Below are positions 17,521 to 26,331 of a stretch of DNA of 48,650 nucleotides, one piece after another; the stretch's first letter is position 1, and the number at the start of each line of letters is the position of its first letter. Below the pieces are notes generated by a model that was given only the letters and a program-made list of their open reading frames with translations, made no database searches and was not told the DNA's origin. This DNA is from Bacteroidota bacterium (lineage in GTDB: Bacteria; Bacteroidota; Bacteroidia; Chitinophagales; Chitinophagaceae): assembly GCA_024640255.1 (NCBI GenBank), contig JAHEFI010000015.1:1-48650 (forward strand), given 5' to 3'. A program made the position numbers and the translations under genes.

Positions 17521-18564
17521 TTATAATTTAGCTAAAATCACAGCGCCTGTTAATAATAAATTGAATAAGGCCAAAGGAATCATTGTCTTCCATCCTAAGT
17601 TCATCAATTGATCATATCTAAATCTTGGAATAGTCCAACGGATCCACATAAATAAGAAGATAAATAATACGATCTTAATTAATAAGGTTCCAACGCCGAT
17701 TAATGCAGCAATATTGGGTGCTACACTTGCTTCGTTAAAGAATGGCAAGTCATATCCACCAAAATACATAGAAGCCATAATGGCACTACTCATAATCATA
17801 TTAATATATTCTGCGAATAAGTAGAATCCTAATTTCATTGATGAGTATTCTTGGTGGTAACCAAAATTCAATTCGTTTTCTGCTTCAGGTAAATCAAAAG
17901 GAGTTCTATTACATTCAGCTAATGCAGCAATAAAAAATAAAAGAAAGCCCAATGGTTGGTAAACAATATTCCACCATTTCCCATCTACTTGTTGTTCAAC
18001 AATGGTCTTCAGACTTAAAGAACCCGTTGTCATTAATAATGCGATTAAAGCCAAGCCCATCGCTAATTCATAACTAATGGCTTGAGATGCTGCTCTTAAT
18101 GCAGACATTAAAGAGAATTTATTATTAGAAGCCCAGCCTCCAATCATAATACCATAAACGCCCATACTCACTACTGCGAATACATATAGAATACCAATAT
18201 TTACATCGGCAATTTGTAATTCAACGTGACGACCAAAAATATCTATAGCAGTTCCCCAAGGAATTACTGCACAAGTCATTAAACTTGCTGTCATAGCCAA
18301 TCCTGGTCCTAAAATAAATAACCATTTATTGGCATTCGTAGGAATAATTTCTTCTTTGGAAATTAATTTAAGTCCATCAGCCAATGGTTGTAATAATCCG
18401 AATGGGCCCGCACGGCTAGGTCCTGGACGATCTTGTAAAATAGCTGCTACTTTACGCTCACCAAAAGTGGTGTACAAGGCAATACCCAAACTAGCAAAAA
18501 CAATAATGGCGATCATTATTAATTTTTCTATGATAAATGCCCAATCAAATGAAAGAATTGTCAT
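17521..18564 (-). CDS. nuoH: NADH-quinone oxidoreductase subunit H
   Basis: The 347-residue eight-helix subunit forms much of the quinone chamber and links the peripheral and membrane arms. It has GERKVAAILQDRPGPSRAGP (loop 1), AECNRTPFDLPEAENELNFG (loop with quinone-site acidic residues) and WIRWTIPRFRYDQLM. It is 11 nt after nuoG and of normal length. Confidence 0.97.
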   Translation of the reverse strand: MTILSFDWAFIIEKLIMIAIIVFASLGIALYTTFGERKVAAILQDRPGPSRAGPFGLLQPLADGLKLISKEEIIPTNANKWLFILGPGLAMTASLMTCAVIPWGTAIDIFGRHVELQIADVNIGILYVFAVVSMGVYGIMIGGWASNNKFSLMSALRAASQAISYELAMGLALIALLMTTGSLSLKTIVEQQVDGKWWNIVYQPLGFLLFFIAALAECNRTPFDLPEAENELNFGYHQEYSSMKLGFYLFAEYINMIMSSAIMASMYFGGYDLPFFNEASVAPNIAALIGVGTLLIKIVLFIFLFMWIRWTIPRFRYDQLMNLGWKTMIPLALFNLLLTGAVILAKL

Positions 18565-18575
18565 GCTATAATCAA

Positions 18576-19694
18576 TTAAGCTTTGTTATTATTAAATGTG
18601 TCTCCGTGAGATGGCCCCTTGATTTGACTCAAATGTACGGATGGCTTGTTCACTTCACTTTGGTCGTGAATATCCATTAATAATTGAGGGGTTCTTCCAT
18701 CATTTACTGCAGTGAAAGTTTCATGAGGCTTTGTTGTACCAATCTTACCTGCATAATGTCCTTGTGCAATTACAGAATGTCTACTAATTTCACGAGGTCC
18801 TTCAATTACCCAATCAGCAGTTTCTTTTTTTTCAAATCTACATGTATTGCAAATCCAACCTGGTTGTCCATCTGGCGTGTCTTCAATTTCGCCCCACTCA
18901 TCTTTTCTTGCTGTTACTCTAAATACTTCATCTCCTCTATTCCATAATGTTACTCTACCAGAACAAGTTGGACAATCTCTATGAGCATCCATTGGTTTTA
19001 AGAACCAAACCCTGTTTTTAAATCTAAATGTCTTATCTGTTAATGCACCTACTGGACAAACATCAATCACGTTGCCTATAAATTCATTTTCTAAACTCTT
19101 TTCAATATGTGTTGCAATTTCTGCATGATCTCCTCTATCTAAAATACCATGTTCACGCTTGTTGGTTAATTGATCTGCAGTAAATACACAACGGTAACAT
19201 AAAATACAACGCGTCATGTGCAATTGTATATTCTTACCTAAATCATGTTTTTTAAAGGTTCTTCTTTGGAACTCATATCTTGTACCAGACTTGCCATGTT
19301 CAAAACTTAAATCTTGTAAATGACATTCACCAGCCTGATCACAAATTGGACAATCCAAAGGATGGTTTAATAATAAAAACTCTACTACACCAGCTCTTGC
19401 ATCTACCACTTTTTCACTAGTAATGTTTTTTACTTCCATTCCATCCATCACTGTTGTTCTACAAGAAGCAACTAATTTTGGCATTGGACGAGGATCTTTT
19501 TCAGAACCTTTAGATACTTCTACTAAACAGGTTCTACATTTACCACCACTACCTTTTAATTTGCTATAAAAGCACATTGCAGGAGGCGCTACTTCACCGC
19601 CAATTTTTCTAGCAGCTTGTAAAATTGTAGTGCCCGCCGGTACTTCAACGGTAATGTTGTCGATGGTTACTTTAAATAATGTTTGTTCGCTCAT
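18576..19694 (-). CDS. nuoG: NADH-quinone oxidoreductase subunit G, short form without the molybdopterin-oxidoreductase-like domain
   Basis: The protein has only 372 residues, against about 900 in E. coli. It keeps the electron-transfer module: the 2Fe-2S N1b ligands C41, C53, C56 and C78; the His-Cys3 cluster N5 (H111, C115, C118, C124); and cluster N4 (C163, C166, C169, C213). A further four cysteines, C241, C244, C282 and C285, are arranged as CPTC and CNTC. This is not the N7 pattern (Cx2Cx3Cx27C), so it may bind a variant cluster or zinc. The large C-terminal catalytic-like domain is replaced by about 85 residues ending KGPSHGDTFNNNKA. Short NuoG forms are, to my knowledge, common in Bacteroidota, so this is not a truncation artefact. 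It follows nuoF by 16 nt. Confidence 0.95.
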   Translation of the reverse strand: MSEQTLFKVTIDNITVEVPAGTTILQAARKIGGEVAPPAMCFYSKLKGSGGKCRTCLVEVSKGSEKDPRPMPKLVASCRTTVMDGMEVKNITSEKVVDARAGVVEFLLLNHPLDCPICDQAGECHLQDLSFEHGKSGTRYEFQRRTFKKHDLGKNIQLHMTRCILCYRCVFTADQLTNKREHGILDRGDHAEIATHIEKSLENEFIGNVIDVCPVGALTDKTFRFKNRVWFLKPMDAHRDCPTCSGRVTLWNRGDEVFRVTARKDEWGEIEDTPDGQPGWICNTCRFEKKETADWVIEGPREISRHSVIAQGHYAGKIGTTKPHETFTAVNDGRTPQLLMDIHDQSEVNKPSVHLSQIKGPSHGDTFNNNKA

Positions 19695-19710
19695 AGTTTA
19701 TCTTTCTATG

Positions 19711-21063
19711 TTATGCAGGTACATGAATTGGATCTGCATAGTGTTGTAAACCAAAATTGCTTGTTTGAGAAAGTTCAGGATTATTAATATGCCATTCAAA
19801 CTCGTCACGGAAATGACGAATCGCAGCAGCTACTGGCCATGCAGCAGCATCACCTAATGGACAAATAGTATTTCCTTCAATCTTTCTTTGAATATCCCAT
19901 AGTAAATCAATATCACTCATTGATCCTTTACCATGTTCAATCTTGTATAATATTTTTTCCATCCAGCCAGTGCCCTCTCTACAAGGAGAACATTGACCAC
20001 AGCTTTCGTGTCTATAAAATCTTGCTAATGTCAAAGTATTCTTTACTATACATTGATCTTCATCTAAAACAATAAAACCACCAGAACCTAACATAGATCC
20101 TGTTGCAAAACCACCATCACTTAAACTTTCATAGTTCATGTATCTGGTTTCACCTTTTGCGGTTTTCAACAATAAGTTAGCTGGTAAAATAGGCACTGAT
20201 GATCCACCAGGAATACAAGCTTTTAATTTCTTGCCGCCTTTAATTCCACCGCAATATTCATCGCTATAAATAAATTCTTCTACTGAAATAGTCATGTCAA
20301 TTTCATACACACCTGGCTTATTAATATTACCACATGCAGAAATTAACTTAGTACCGGTAGATCTTCCCACTCCAATCTTTGCATACTCATCACCCCCCAT
20401 ATTAATAATAGGGACAATGGCAGCTAAAGTTTCTACATTGTTCACCACGGTTGGACGCATCCACAAACCTTGAATCGCTGGGAAAGGAGGTTTAATTCTT
20501 GGATTACCTCTTTTACCTTCTAATGATTCTATCAATGCAGTTTCTTCACCACAGATATATGCACCACCACCTCTTTGTACATGGATATTACAATCAAATC
20601 CAGTACCTAAAATATTTTTTCCTAAAAAGCCTGCAGCTTTTGCTTCTTCAATAGCTTCTTCTAAAATATCTGGAATCCATGCATATTCTCCTCTGATATA
20701 AATATAAGTATCGTTAGAGCCTAATGCAAAACTTGAAACAATCAAACCTTCCAATAATAAATGAGGTAAGAATTCCATTAAATATCTATCCTTGAATGTA
20801 CCAGGTTCACTCTCATCTGCATTACAAACCAAATGACGAGGAACGCCTTCTGGTTTTGCAATAAAACTCCATTTCATTCCTGTAGGGAAACCAGCACCAC
20901 CTCTACCTCTTAATCCACTCTTCTTCACTTCTTCCACAATCGATTCTGGATTCATTTCTTTCAAAGCTTTTTCTACAGAACGGTAACCACCTTCTCTGCG
21001 ATACACTTCAAAGGATCTTATCCCAGGAACATTTGCTTTTTCTAATAATAATTTAACGCCCAT
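19711..21063 (-). CDS. nuoF: NADH-quinone oxidoreductase subunit F (NADH-binding)
   Basis: The 450-residue flavoprotein oxidises NADH with FMN and passes electrons to its 4Fe-4S cluster N3. It shows the glycine-rich GLRGRGGAGFPTGMKWSF, CNADESEPGTFKDR, RGGGAYICGEETALIESLEG and the cluster ligands in SCGQCSPCREGTGW plus the distal Cys of NTICPLGD. Full length. It lies 24 nt after nuoE, with which it forms the NADH dehydrogenase module. Confidence 0.98.
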   Translation of the reverse strand: MGVKLLLEKANVPGIRSFEVYRREGGYRSVEKALKEMNPESIVEEVKKSGLRGRGGAGFPTGMKWSFIAKPEGVPRHLVCNADESEPGTFKDRYLMEFLPHLLLEGLIVSSFALGSNDTYIYIRGEYAWIPDILEEAIEEAKAAGFLGKNILGTGFDCNIHVQRGGGAYICGEETALIESLEGKRGNPRIKPPFPAIQGLWMRPTVVNNVETLAAIVPIINMGGDEYAKIGVGRSTGTKLISACGNINKPGVYEIDMTISVEEFIYSDEYCGGIKGGKKLKACIPGGSSVPILPANLLLKTAKGETRYMNYESLSDGGFATGSMLGSGGFIVLDEDQCIVKNTLTLARFYRHESCGQCSPCREGTGWMEKILYKIEHGKGSMSDIDLLWDIQRKIEGNTICPLGDAAAWPVAAAIRHFRDEFEWHINNPELSQTSNFGLQHYADPIHVPA

Positions 21064-21087
21064 TGTTATTTATTTAACTAGGTTCTT

Positions 21088-21588
21088 TTAATTTTTGTTA
21101 GCTACTTGTCTGTACTCAGCAATTATAGCATCTACTTTTTCTTTGGTCAAATGCTCTTTATAAATTTTTCCTACTTGCATCATGGGTGCATAACCACAAG
21201 CGCCTAAACATTCTACTAATTTTAAAGTAAACAAGCCATCTTTAGTGGTCTCTCCTGGTTGAATAGACAATACTTGCTTGATATAATCTATAATTGAATC
21301 AGAACCGCTAATCATACAAGGACCAGTTTGACAAACTTCAAATACATATTTGCCTACTGGTTTTAAATTATACATAGAATAAAAAGTAGCTACTTCATAC
21401 ACTTCGATAGGTTCAATTTGTAATAAACTTGCTACATAATCTAATGCCTCCGTAGGCAACCATCCATCAAAACTCTCTTGCGCTAAATGTAATACTGGCA
21501 ACAAAGCACTCTTTTGCTTTCCTTCTGGATATCTAGCTACCAAGCGCTTAAACTCGGCCATTTGTGTATCATTAAATATATATACCAT
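21088..21588 (-). CDS. nuoE: NADH-quinone oxidoreductase subunit E
   Basis: The 166-residue thioredoxin-like 2Fe-2S subunit carries cluster N1a, with ligands in CQTGPC and CLGAC (EVCQTGPCMISGS; LVECLGACGYAPMMQ). The N-terminal helices (LLPVLHLAQESFDGWLP) are typical. It starts 20 nt after nuoD. Confidence 0.97.
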   Translation of the reverse strand: MVYIFNDTQMAEFKRLVARYPEGKQKSALLPVLHLAQESFDGWLPTEALDYVASLLQIEPIEVYEVATFYSMYNLKPVGKYVFEVCQTGPCMISGSDSIIDYIKQVLSIQPGETTKDGLFTLKLVECLGACGYAPMMQVGKIYKEHLTKEKVDAIIAEYRQVANKN

Positions 21589-21608
21589 ACTATTCTTTTC
21601 TATTTTAA

Positions 21609-22835
21609 TTATGCATCTAATTCACCTGCAATTAAATTCAAACTACTCATGGTAACCACCGCATCACTTAACATGCCGCCTTTGATTAATTCAGGATATG
21701 CTTGATAATAAATGAAACATGGTCTTCTGAAATGTAAACGGAATGGAGTTCTACCACCATCACTAATTAAGTAAAATCCTAATTCTCCATTGCCTCCTTC
21801 TACTGGACTGTAGATTTGACCTTTTGGTAAATCAATCTCACCCATAATAATTTTGAAATGCCAGATTAAAGCTTCCATCTTAGTATATACATCTTCTTTT
21901 TTAGGAAGATAATATTCTGGAACATCTGCATGATAAACTTCCGCATCGGTTCCTTTGAAAGATAGCACTTTATTATAAGCTTGTTGGATAATGGATAAAC
22001 TTTGCCACATTTCTGCGTTACGCACTAAGAAACGATCATAGTTGTCTCCAGTAGATCCCACTGGAACAGTGAAATCCATGTCTTGGTAACTACTATATGG
22101 ATTGGCTACACGCACATCATAATCAACGCCCGCTGCTCTTAAATTAGGTCCTGTAAAACCATAGTTCATTGCACGCTCTGCACTAATTCCACCAGTACCT
22201 TGGGTACGCTCCATGAAAATTCTATTACGCGTAAACAAGCTTTCAAACTCTTTCAACACTTTTGGATATTCGTTTAAGAATTTCTCCAATTTAGTGAAAG
22301 CAGTATTCGTGAAGTTTCTTTCGAAACCACCAATTCTTCCAATATTCGTTGTTAATCTTGAGCCACAAACCTCTTCATATATTTCATAGATCAACTCTCT
22401 GTATTGCATTACATATAAGAAACCAGTATAAGCACCTGTATCCACACCCACAATAGAATTACAAATCAAGTGATCAGAAATACGTGCTAATTCCATAATG
22501 ATGATTCTCAAATAATCTACACGCTTTGGCGTTTCAACTTTTAAAAATCTTTCACAGGTGATATGCCAACCCATATTATTAATAGGGCTGCTACAATAGT
22601 TTAATCTATCTGTGATTGGAGTGATTTGATATAAAGGTCTTCTTTCTGCTAATTTTTCAAATGCACGATGGATATAACCAACAGTTTGTTCAGTAGATAC
22701 AACGCGCTCGCCATCTACTTCCATGATATTTTGAAACACACCATGCGTTGCAGGATGCGTAGGACCAAAATTTAAAGTAGTGGTTTGTTTTTCTATTGAA
22801 CCTTCTGGTAATGTGATATTGTGATGTGCTTCCAT
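21609..22835 (-). CDS. nuoD: NADH-quinone oxidoreductase subunit D
   Basis: The 408-residue 49-kDa-type subunit forms the quinone-reduction site with NuoB. It has NFGPTHPATHGVFQNIMEV (with the conserved His near the quinone headgroup), the Tyr/His-bearing AEKL-like stretch RAFEKLAERRPLYQ, and the C-terminal SLNLIAGELDA typical of the family. NuoC is a separate gene, not fused. It starts 39 nt after nuoC. Confidence 0.97.
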   Translation of the reverse strand: MEAHHNITLPEGSIEKQTTTLNFGPTHPATHGVFQNIMEVDGERVVSTEQTVGYIHRAFEKLAERRPLYQITPITDRLNYCSSPINNMGWHITCERFLKVETPKRVDYLRIIIMELARISDHLICNSIVGVDTGAYTGFLYVMQYRELIYEIYEEVCGSRLTTNIGRIGGFERNFTNTAFTKLEKFLNEYPKVLKEFESLFTRNRIFMERTQGTGGISAERAMNYGFTGPNLRAAGVDYDVRVANPYSSYQDMDFTVPVGSTGDNYDRFLVRNAEMWQSLSIIQQAYNKVLSFKGTDAEVYHADVPEYYLPKKEDVYTKMEALIWHFKIIMGEIDLPKGQIYSPVEGGNGELGFYLISDGGRTPFRLHFRRPCFIYYQAYPELIKGGMLSDAVVTMSSLNLIAGELDA

Positions 22836-22874
22836 GTTATTTTTATTTGCGTTGGCTTCTAGTAAATGGTTAGT

Positions 22875-23381
22875 TTATCCTCTTCCAAACATTTCATCGT
22901 CTTTATCAATTCTTGTTTGATCTTCTAATGGGAATTCTTTTCTTAATGGGAAATAATCCATTTCATCCACGTTTAAAATGCGTTTTAAGTTTGGATGACC
23001 AACAAAATTCACTCCAAAGAAATCGTAGGTTTCACGCTCCATCCAATTTGCTGCTTCAAATAATTTGCTCGCAGTAAATACATCAGGAGTAGCAACAGCA
23101 GTTGCAATGCTATATCTAATTCTTACATTCTCTTTAAAGTTATGCAAGTGGTATACCACCACTAATTCTCCACCCACATTGTCTGGGTAGTTTACTGCAC
23201 ATAAATCAGTTAAGAAAGTAAAACCTAAACTAGGTTCATCATACAAGAACTGCAATACTTTTAAGTTTAACTCTTTAGGGCTTTCAAAAGAAAGCATTCC
23301 GTCAGCAGTACTAAAAGCATATACTTGATCGCCAAATTTAGCGACTAGTTGTTCTTGAATATATTCGTTACTCAAAGCCAT
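22875..23381 (-). CDS. nuoC: NADH-quinone oxidoreductase subunit C
   Basis: The 168-residue 30-kDa-type subunit has the signature ERETYDFFGVNFVGHPNLKR (residues about 120-140), then the acidic C terminus FPLEDQTRIDKDDEMFGRG. It stabilises the quinone module with NuoD and lies 7 nt after nuoB. Confidence 0.96.
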   Translation of the reverse strand: MALSNEYIQEQLVAKFGDQVYAFSTADGMLSFESPKELNLKVLQFLYDEPSLGFTFLTDLCAVNYPDNVGGELVVVYHLHNFKENVRIRYSIATAVATPDVFTASKLFEAANWMERETYDFFGVNFVGHPNLKRILNVDEMDYFPLRKEFPLEDQTRIDKDDEMFGRG

Positions 23382-23388
23382 AATATTT

Positions 23389-23976
23389 TTATTGAATGCC
23401 GTAGCTGTTTAATAATGCTTTGTATTGTTCACTATTTCTTCTTCTTACACTTTCTTGTCCCACTAAATCTTGCACTTTCATAAATCCATCAATGATTGCT
23501 TCAGGTCTTGGAGGACATCCTGGAACATAAACATCCACAGGAATAACTTGATCGATACCTTGTAACACACTGTATGTGTCAAAAATACCACCACTAGAAG
23601 CACAAGCACCCACAGCAATAACCCAACGAGGTTCTGCCATTTGAATATATACCTGTCTTAAAACGGGTGCCATTTTTTTAGCAATAGTTCCCATTACCAT
23701 TAATAAATCACACTGACGTGGAGAGAAGCCCACACGCTCAGATCCAAATCTTGATAAATCGTAGTGCGATGCCATCGTTGCCATAAATTCAATACCACAA
23801 CAAGATGTTGCGAAAGGCAGAGGCCATAGTGAATTCTTTCTTGCTAAACCTACCACAGAACTTAATTGTGTTGCAAAAAATCCATCTCCAGAAATACCAT
23901 CTGGTGCAACACCCATTGAAATTGCATCTGCAATATTCGCTTCTTTTGGATGTACATTAAATCTAACTGGACGCAT
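23389..23976 (-). CDS. nuoB: NADH-quinone oxidoreductase subunit B
   Basis: The 195-residue subunit carries the terminal 4Fe-4S cluster N2 that reduces quinone. Ligands are the tandem cysteines of ATSCCGIEF, one in VGACASSGG and one in VPGCPPRPEA. A short N-terminal extension precedes the core, and the C-terminal tail is slightly long. It follows nuoA by 24 nt. Confidence 0.97.
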   Translation of the reverse strand: MRPVRFNVHPKEANIADAISMGVAPDGISGDGFFATQLSSVVGLARKNSLWPLPFATSCCGIEFMATMASHYDLSRFGSERVGFSPRQCDLLMVMGTIAKKMAPVLRQVYIQMAEPRWVIAVGACASSGGIFDTYSVLQGIDQVIPVDVYVPGCPPRPEAIIDGFMKVQDLVGQESVRRRNSEQYKALLNSYGIQ

Positions 23977-24000
23977 ATTAATTCAATTAATTTTTAATAA

Positions 24001-24402
24001 TTAGTCTTCCCACTTTAAAGCACCTTTCTTCAAAATATAAATAAAGCCTACTAAGAAAAATGCTACAAACATAACCACTTCAAAAAAACCTGTCCATCCT
24101 AAGCTTTTAAAATTCACTGCATAAGGATAGAAGAAAATAACTTCCACGTCAAACAAAACAAACAGAATGGCAACTAAGAAATATTTGATCGCCATGGGTG
24201 ATCTTGCATCACCATGTGTTTCAATTCCACTTGTAAAAGTTTCTAATTTATCTGATGTTTTACGCTTAGGTCCTAAGAAGCTAGAAGCCAATATCATAAA
24301 GGCTACAAACCCGGCTGCGAAGATGATCTGCAAGGCAATAGGCAGGTAATTAGAGGCACTATTGGATTCGTTAGCAGACAACAAAAAATGTTGCAAATTC
24401 AT
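24001..24402 (-). CDS. nuoA: NADH-quinone oxidoreductase subunit A
   Basis: The 133-residue three-helix membrane subunit includes KTSDKLETFTSGIETHGDAR (the loop that reaches the quinone site) and the acidic helix IKYFLVAILFVLFDVEVIFF. It is the first gene of the 14-gene nuo operon. A perfect TATTTTTG box lies 19 nt upstream. Confidence 0.96.
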   Translation of the reverse strand: MNLQHFLLSANESNSASNYLPIALQIIFAAGFVAFMILASSFLGPKRKTSDKLETFTSGIETHGDARSPMAIKYFLVAILFVLFDVEVIFFYPYAVNFKSLGWTGFFEVVMFVAFFLVGFIYILKKGALKWED

Positions 24403-24421
24403 ACGAGTAATTTAGGTGCCG

Positions 24422-24429
24422 CAAAAATA
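24422..24429 (-). promoter_or_regulatory. -7 promoter box (TATTTTTG) of the nuo operon
   Basis: TATTTTTG on the minus strand matches TAnnTTTG and lies 19 nt before the nuoA ATG. The -33 position falls in CGTTTT at the foot of the upstream terminator stem, so the -33 match is poor. Confidence 0.5.
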
Positions 24430-24452
24430 CACAAAGCAGAGCACCTAAAACG

Positions 24453-24480
24453 AAAAACTCCCTACAAATAGGGAGTTTTT
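24453..24480 (-). terminator. Intrinsic terminator of the TPR gene, just upstream of the nuo promoter
   Basis: A 12-bp perfect stem (24453-24464 with 24469-24480, core ACTCCCTA/TAGGGAGT) closes on the 4-nt loop (CAAA on the plus strand). On the minus strand it ends in TTTTT. The stem has A/T runs on both sides, so it could work in both directions. It begins 21 nt after the TPR stop and ends about 4 nt before the -33 position of nuoA. Confidence 0.9.
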
Positions 24481-24500
24481 TATACTTTTTTTTATAAAGC

Positions 24501-26216
24501 TTAATTCTTTGCTGGCTCTTTGGCTTTCATCTTTTTATAGATCTCCCAGTTTTTCAATAAACCCTCTTTAATTTGAACCGTTTGAGGCTCTGCTGGGATG
24601 ATTTCAAGTACCTTATCACACATAGCAATGGCATTCTCGAAATCTTTGTTTTCGTTATAATAACCCATCATTGTATAATAATTGGAAACAAAGCCTTGCT
24701 TATACTTAGACGGATCTTTAGAGAAGAACTCATTTTGCAATTTAGCTGCTTCAAATTGAAGGCCTAAAGCATGGGTAGAATCCAAGATTTTAGCTGCTTT
24801 ATTGTTGAAATTGTATCCATTTGGCTTCTCTGGGAAGGCAGCGATATACTCTTTTGCAACAGCTGCTGCAGTTACGCCATCTTTAGCATTAATCGCCAAA
24901 GAAGCGGTCTTATAGAAGTATACTTCATCCTTAGCACCTCTCAAAGCAGAATAGTCTCCATACCACTTCAAAGCATCAGCATACATGCCTGCTTTTTCAT
25001 ACATATCTGCACCTAATTTGTAGTATTTTAATTTATTCGCTTTTTGAGTTTCATTAGCAATAGCTTTAGTCAATAAATCAGCTAAAACCGCTTGATTTCC
25101 TGGGAACTTAGAGTATACTTTTACTGCTAACTCGTAATCAGAACTTTCAATTTTTTCAACCGCCTTATTGTTTAAAAATTGGTCGATATAGTTTTTAGAA
25201 CTAACTGAATCTCCTTTACGATCTGCGATATACGCTAATAAAATACTTAATCTTGGCAAAGCAGACACTCCTACAGAAGCCTCTAATTCCTTAGCTTTTA
25301 CCAAAGATTGATCATATTGACCAGCTTGGAATAAATAGTCAGCGTTTAAGAAATCCAATACAGGATCTTTATCGGCATATTTTAAATATGTATCTAGGTT
25401 CGCTTTCGCAGAATCTGTATTCTTGTCTGAATAATAAGTGTATTTAGACATGTAAACTGGAGCGATTGCTTGATCAATTTCTACTGCTTTTCTAAAATTC
25501 TCTTCTAATGATTCTTTGTTCGATTGGGTTTGGTAAACCTTTCCAATTCTATAATAAGCATAAGCACTTTTTGCATCACGATTTATCGCTTCTTGGAAGG
25601 CACTTACCGCTTCACCTCCATGTTCACCACCTAATTTCAAATAGTTAATACCTAAATTGATGTATAAGCTAGCTCCCGCTGTTTCATTAGAAGAAACGGC
25701 TTCTTTTAATTTATCAATAGCAAACTGATGATCGCCCACATTGCTTGGCAATTCAGCAAACACACGACCTATTGCATTAATGATTTCTGGATTTGGTTTA
25801 CCTTTTAATTTACCTTTTGAAATTAAAGAACTGGTAATAGCCACTTCTAAGTTTTGTTTTACTGCATTAGCATCTGCACCTTCTAAAGATTGAATATGTG
25901 CCATGCCCACTAATAACCAAGCATCATTTCCCTTAGCTTGTAAAGCTTGTTGGTAAAGGGTTTTAGCTTGTTGGATAGATTCCGGAGTAGAAACACCATT
26001 ATAGTTCTGAGATAAAATAGCTTGTCCATACCAGAATGTTGTTTCTGGATCACCTGGATTTTTATCTAATGCCTCTTTGAAAAAAGTCAAAGCAGATTTG
26101 TTTTTTTCATAGTTCAACATTTTCACCCCTTCAGCTAATGGAGATACCGGTGCTTGAGCATTCAAGCCAGTCACCACTAGTGCAGCACTCATCATTAATA
26201 CAACCACTTTTTTCAT
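24501..26216 (-). CDS. Secreted tetratricopeptide-repeat protein
   Basis: The 571-residue protein has a signal peptide (MKKVVVLMMSAALVVTGLNA) and then TPR-type helix pairs nearly throughout. Recognisable repeats include KNKSALTFFKEALDKNPGDP, AVSAFQEAINRDAKSAYAYY and ENAIAMCDKVLEIIPAEPQT. It is likely a periplasmic scaffold. It is the last gene of a set with a PstS-like lipoprotein and a 75-residue membrane protein. In other Bacteroidota I recall such TPR and PstS-like genes next to exbBD-tonB, which would link it to TonB energisation. No enzymatic motif is seen, so the precise function is unknown. Confidence 0.85.
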   Translation of the reverse strand: MKKVVVLMMSAALVVTGLNAQAPVSPLAEGVKMLNYEKNKSALTFFKEALDKNPGDPETTFWYGQAILSQNYNGVSTPESIQQAKTLYQQALQAKGNDAWLLVGMAHIQSLEGADANAVKQNLEVAITSSLISKGKLKGKPNPEIINAIGRVFAELPSNVGDHQFAIDKLKEAVSSNETAGASLYINLGINYLKLGGEHGGEAVSAFQEAINRDAKSAYAYYRIGKVYQTQSNKESLEENFRKAVEIDQAIAPVYMSKYTYYSDKNTDSAKANLDTYLKYADKDPVLDFLNADYLFQAGQYDQSLVKAKELEASVGVSALPRLSILLAYIADRKGDSVSSKNYIDQFLNNKAVEKIESSDYELAVKVYSKFPGNQAVLADLLTKAIANETQKANKLKYYKLGADMYEKAGMYADALKWYGDYSALRGAKDEVYFYKTASLAINAKDGVTAAAVAKEYIAAFPEKPNGYNFNNKAAKILDSTHALGLQFEAAKLQNEFFSKDPSKYKQGFVSNYYTMMGYYNENKDFENAIAMCDKVLEIIPAEPQTVQIKEGLLKNWEIYKKMKAKEPAKN

Positions 26217-26331
26217 CAGTTTCTTTTTTTCAGTTTAAAAACAAATACTCTAATAGAGAAGGCTAAAAATATTAATTTTTTTGCAAGAATTCTATTAAAT
26301 TTTTATGAAAAACACTAAAATACGTTAGTAT

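Noticed and set aside
18576..19694. NuoG as a pseudogene or frameshifted fragment because it is so short.
   Set aside because: The frame is intact, the next gene starts 11 nt later, and short NuoG forms are, to my knowledge, a lineage feature.
24453..24480. An attenuator inside the nuo leader.
   Set aside because: The best -7 box for nuoA lies downstream of the hairpin, so the hairpin would not be part of the nuo transcript.
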